64,000 bases of DNA from Brevibacillus fluminis. Lineage in GTDB: Bacteria; Bacillota; Bacilli; Brevibacillales; Brevibacillaceae. Positions 61,867 through 64,000 of the stretch are shown piece by piece (positions within the stretch are counted from its first letter, which is position 1; each line of letters starts with the position of its first letter). The position numbers and the translations under genes were made by a program. The DNA is taken from the NCBI RefSeq assembly GCF_003710825.1, contig NZ_RHHQ01000008.1, forward strand, positions 248,001 to 312,000, written 5' to 3'. Under the pieces are notes generated by a model. The model ran no database searches. It saw nothing but the letters and a program-made list of their open reading frames with translations, and was not told the DNA's origin.

Positions 61867-63045
61867 CTACAATCTCTCCCAGATCGCAGCGATCCCTTGC
61901 CCACCGCCGATGCACACGGAGGAAGCCCCATACGTTTTCCCCCTGCGACCCAATTCATAAAGTAATGACAACGTGATTCTTGAGCCCGAAGCAGCAAGCG
62001 GGTGTCCGATGGCAATTGCACCGCCATTCACATTGCCGATTTCCGGATCAAATCCTAATTCTTTTTGGCAAGCCAAGTATTGCGCTGAAAAAGCCTCATT
62101 GATTTCGATCAAATCCAAATCCGCAAGCTTCAAATGAGCAGACTGCAAGGCGTTTTGAATCGCAGGGACAGGGCCGATTCCCATGAATTGGGGTTCGACG
62201 CCGACCACATTCCACGAGACGAGCCGCGCAATCGGCTTCAAGCCTCTTTTCGCTGCGTATTCACCCGAGGTGACGATAACGGCTGCCGCTCCATCCACCA
62301 TGCCGCTTGCGCTTCCCGGTGTAACGACGCCGTTTTCGATAAAACGCGCTTTTAATTTCCCGAGCTGTTCGAGGCTGGTGCTGCGCGGATGTTCATCGTG
62401 ATGGACCTGTTTGTTGCCTTTTCGTCCGGCGACCGTGACGGGTACAATTTCTTCAGACAAGTAGCCCTTTTCCATTGCCGCAAGCGCCCGTTGATGACTG
62501 TGCAAAGCGTGCTGATCGATTTCCTCACGGGTAAGCCCGTACTTCGCTGCCACGTTTTCCGCAGTGACTCCCATCGTGCAGCCGCCGAATGTGTCATAAA
62601 GTCCGTCCCACACCCAATCCTCGACGACGGGTGCCCCTAGCGGACTTCCCCACCGCATTCCGCGGATCACGTGCGGTACCTGGCTCATGCTCTCCGTTCC
62701 TCCTGCCAGCGCAACATTCGCATCACCGGTCAAAATCATACGCGCGGCAGTCAGGATGGTTTCCAGCCCGGTGCCACACAAGCGATTGATGGTCACGGCA
62801 GGAACATGCACCGGGAGTCCCGCCTTTAAGCCAACATGACGGGCTAAATAATGGGCATCCCGGCTGGATTGCTGGACATTGCCAAATACAACCTGATCAA
62901 TCTCTGCAGGATCGACCTGCGCTTTTCGAATGGCTTCCTTTGCAGCGATGACGCCCAAATCGGTCGCCGTAATCTCGCGAAAGGAGCCGCTTATTTCAGC
63001 AAAAGGCGTTCGCGCCCCATCGATCAAGACAATTTCCTTATTCAT
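61867..63045 (-). CDS. Acetyl-CoA C-acyltransferase (thiolase)
   Basis: A 392-residue thiolase. The nucleophile is Cys90 (TINRLCGTGLE), the histidine lies in IGHPLAASGSR, and the second cysteine is Cys378 (SVCIGGGQG). It could cleave a 3-oxoacyl-CoA during side-chain shortening or run in the condensing direction. The start is eight bases after the enoyl-CoA hydratase stop, in one operon with the CoA ligase. Confidence 0.95.
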   Translation of the reverse strand: MNKEIVLIDGARTPFAEISGSFREITATDLGVIAAKEAIRKAQVDPAEIDQVVFGNVQQSSRDAHYLARHVGLKAGLPVHVPAVTINRLCGTGLETILTAARMILTGDANVALAGGTESMSQVPHVIRGMRWGSPLGAPVVEDWVWDGLYDTFGGCTMGVTAENVAAKYGLTREEIDQHALHSHQRALAAMEKGYLSEEIVPVTVAGRKGNKQVHHDEHPRSTSLEQLGKLKARFIENGVVTPGSASGMVDGAAAVIVTSGEYAAKRGLKPIARLVSWNVVGVEPQFMGIGPVPAIQNALQSAHLKLADLDLIEINEAFSAQYLACQKELGFDPEIGNVNGGAIAIGHPLAASGSRITLSLLYELGRRGKTYGASSVCIGGGQGIAAIWERL

Positions 63046-63053
63046 CGAACGCC

Positions 63054-63833
63054 CTACCTTCCCACAAACTGCGGCTTTCTCTTTTCGGCGAACGCCGTCA
63101 TTCCTTCGTTGCGGTCTTCACTGACGAAAGCATTGCCAAAGCAAGCGGTCTCCAGGTCAAGAGCGGTATTCAATTCAGTGCCTGCTCCGCGATTGACGGC
63201 AACCTTCAGCATTTTCATTGCGACGGACGGCTTTTCGGCAAGCTTCAATGCCCACTCATTGGCACGGTTCATCAGCTCTTCTACAGGAACTACTTGATTG
63301 ACGATGCCATACGCATATGCCTGTGCCGCCGGGATTATCTCGCCAAAATACATCAATTCCTTCGCGCGCGCTTGCCCGATCAGTCTTTGCAGGCGCTGCG
63401 TTCCCCCTCCCCCAGGGATGATGCCGAGATTGATTTCCGGCAGTCCGAATTTGGCTTTTTCCGAACAAATGCGCAGGTCGCAGGCTAGCGCCAACTCGCA
63501 GCCTCCCCCCAAAGCCAAGCCATGAATCGCTGCAATGACGGGCTTCGATAAGCTTTCAATGCGCTCGGTCGCTCTGCGTGAAGCGACACCCATGCGCGCT
63601 ACTTCCTCTGCATCCAGCTTCATCATCTCGGTAATATCCGCGCCCGCTCCGAACGCCTTCTCCCCTTTTCCCGTGATGATGACGGCTTTCACTTGATCAT
63701 CCTCTTCGATCTTCTCGAGCAATTGAAAGAATTCCATATATAGCTGCTTATTGAATGGATTCATTGGTGGACGGTTCAACGTGATCGTCGCCACTTTATT
63801 CTCAACGAAATACTCCAAGGTTTGCCACTGCAT
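63054..63833 (-). CDS. Enoyl-CoA hydratase/isomerase family protein
   Basis: 259 residues from ATG 63833 (ACAGGAGATG upstream; ATG 63842 is too close to that site). Crotonase-fold signatures are present: GEKAFGAGADITEM and AAIHGLALGGGCELALACDLR form the oxyanion hole, and a catalytic-type Glu lies in LPEINLGIIPGGGGTQRL. It hydrates a 2-enoyl-CoA in the same pathway as the thiolase and 3-hydroxyacyl-CoA dehydrogenase encoded alongside. Confidence 0.94.
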   Translation of the reverse strand: MQWQTLEYFVENKVATITLNRPPMNPFNKQLYMEFFQLLEKIEEDDQVKAVIITGKGEKAFGAGADITEMMKLDAEEVARMGVASRRATERIESLSKPVIAAIHGLALGGGCELALACDLRICSEKAKFGLPEINLGIIPGGGGTQRLQRLIGQARAKELMYFGEIIPAAQAYAYGIVNQVVPVEELMNRANEWALKLAEKPSVAMKMLKVAVNRGAGTELNTALDLETACFGNAFVSEDRNEGMTAFAEKRKPQFVGR

Positions 63834-63867
63834 GCAGATCATCTCCTGTATTTTTAATGTTCCGACA

Positions 63868-64000
63868 TTATGAGTTGTAATCGTACCAACCAGCACCCGT
63901 TTTCTTGCCTAAACGTCCTGCGCGAATCAAGCGTTTCAAGCTGAGCGGAGCAGCGAATCGGTCGTCTTTGAACTCTTCATAAAAGTAATCCATCACATGC
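63868..64000 (-). CDS. 3-hydroxyacyl-CoA dehydrogenase, C-terminal part (cut by window end)
   Basis: The last 43 codons are visible on the minus strand, ending at TAA 63870-63868. They encode HVMDYFYEEFKDDRFAAP, then LSLKRLIRAGRLGRKTGAGW and a terminal YDYNS. GRLGRKTGAGWYDY is the hallmark C-terminus of 3-hydroxybutyryl-CoA dehydrogenases (Hbd/PaaH type). The rest lies beyond the window. Confidence 0.88.
   Translation of the reverse strand, partial: HVMDYFYEEFKDDRFAAPLSLKRLIRAGRLGKKTGAGWYDYNS

Noticed and set aside
1..64000. tRNA, rRNA, replication origin or prophage genes
   Set aside because: None was recognised anywhere in the window on either strand.

Overview
The window looks like a chromosomal segment from a Gram-positive Bacillales bacterium, most likely in or near Brevibacillus/Paenibacillaceae. 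The signs are strong AGGAGG-type ribosome binding sites, frequent TTG and GTG starts, a cobalamin operon ordered much like that of Bacillus megaterium, a RocB-like peptidase, a DUF3951 protein and a preQ1-I riboswitch. The genus call is inference; no rRNA or marker gene is present.

Layout. (1) 1-3.8 kb is an AT-richer, partly decayed region. It holds a flavodoxin-like NAD(P)H oxidoreductase with a tail-to-tail HxlR regulator, a methyltransferase, a possible group II intron remnant, a 329-bp MITE-like element with 25-bp terminal inverted repeats, and a decayed GNAT acetyltransferase gene. (2) 3.8-19.8 kb is a 16-gene minus-strand operon for anaerobic (early-cobalt) corrin synthesis and cobalt uptake: cbiH(fusion)-X-J-C-D-ET-L-F-G-A-cobO-cbiP-cbiMNQO. 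Its genes are mostly coupled by 1-4-base overlaps, and a cobalamin riboswitch followed by an intrinsic terminator precedes it. (3) 19.9-24.3 kb has a glutamine amidotransferase-like gene, a small unknown gene, an MFS exporter, a secreted protein, and three copies of a ~92-bp intergenic repeat. (4) 24.5-28.6 kb is a polar amino acid ABC transporter plus a RocB-like M20 peptidase.

(5) 28.7-34.7 kb is the most interesting part. A divergent, two-subunit paralogue of the glycine decarboxylase P-protein lies downstream of a short-chain dehydrogenase. An excellent sigma-54 promoter precedes the dehydrogenase, and a sigma-54 activator gene is transcribed divergently. No gcvT or gcvH lies nearby, and signature motifs of both P-protein subunits are altered, so an uncharacterised amino-acid catabolic route is plausible.

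(6) 34.8-41.1 kb holds an AT-rich LysR/nitrilase pair, an Asp/Glu racemase, a LysR/LysE pair, an EamA permease, and a queuosine-precursor transporter under a preQ1-I riboswitch. (7) 41.3-46.6 kb has an MBOAT/DHHW pair (probable polysaccharide O-acetylation), an alpha/beta hydrolase, a 2H phosphoesterase whose only sensible start is ATA, and small membrane proteins. (8) 46.6-55.5 kb carries a TetR/MFS pair, AhpD-like, DUF3951, Nudix and YjbR genes, and a rifampin-phosphotransferase-like enzyme split into two genes followed by an MFS exporter. (9) 55.6-64 kb is a minus-strand aromatic catabolic cluster that feeds beta-oxidation-type CoA chemistry into the gentisate ring-cleavage pathway. It includes a DinB-fold protein that may be the thiol-dependent maleylpyruvate isomerase. 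The cluster runs off the end of the window.
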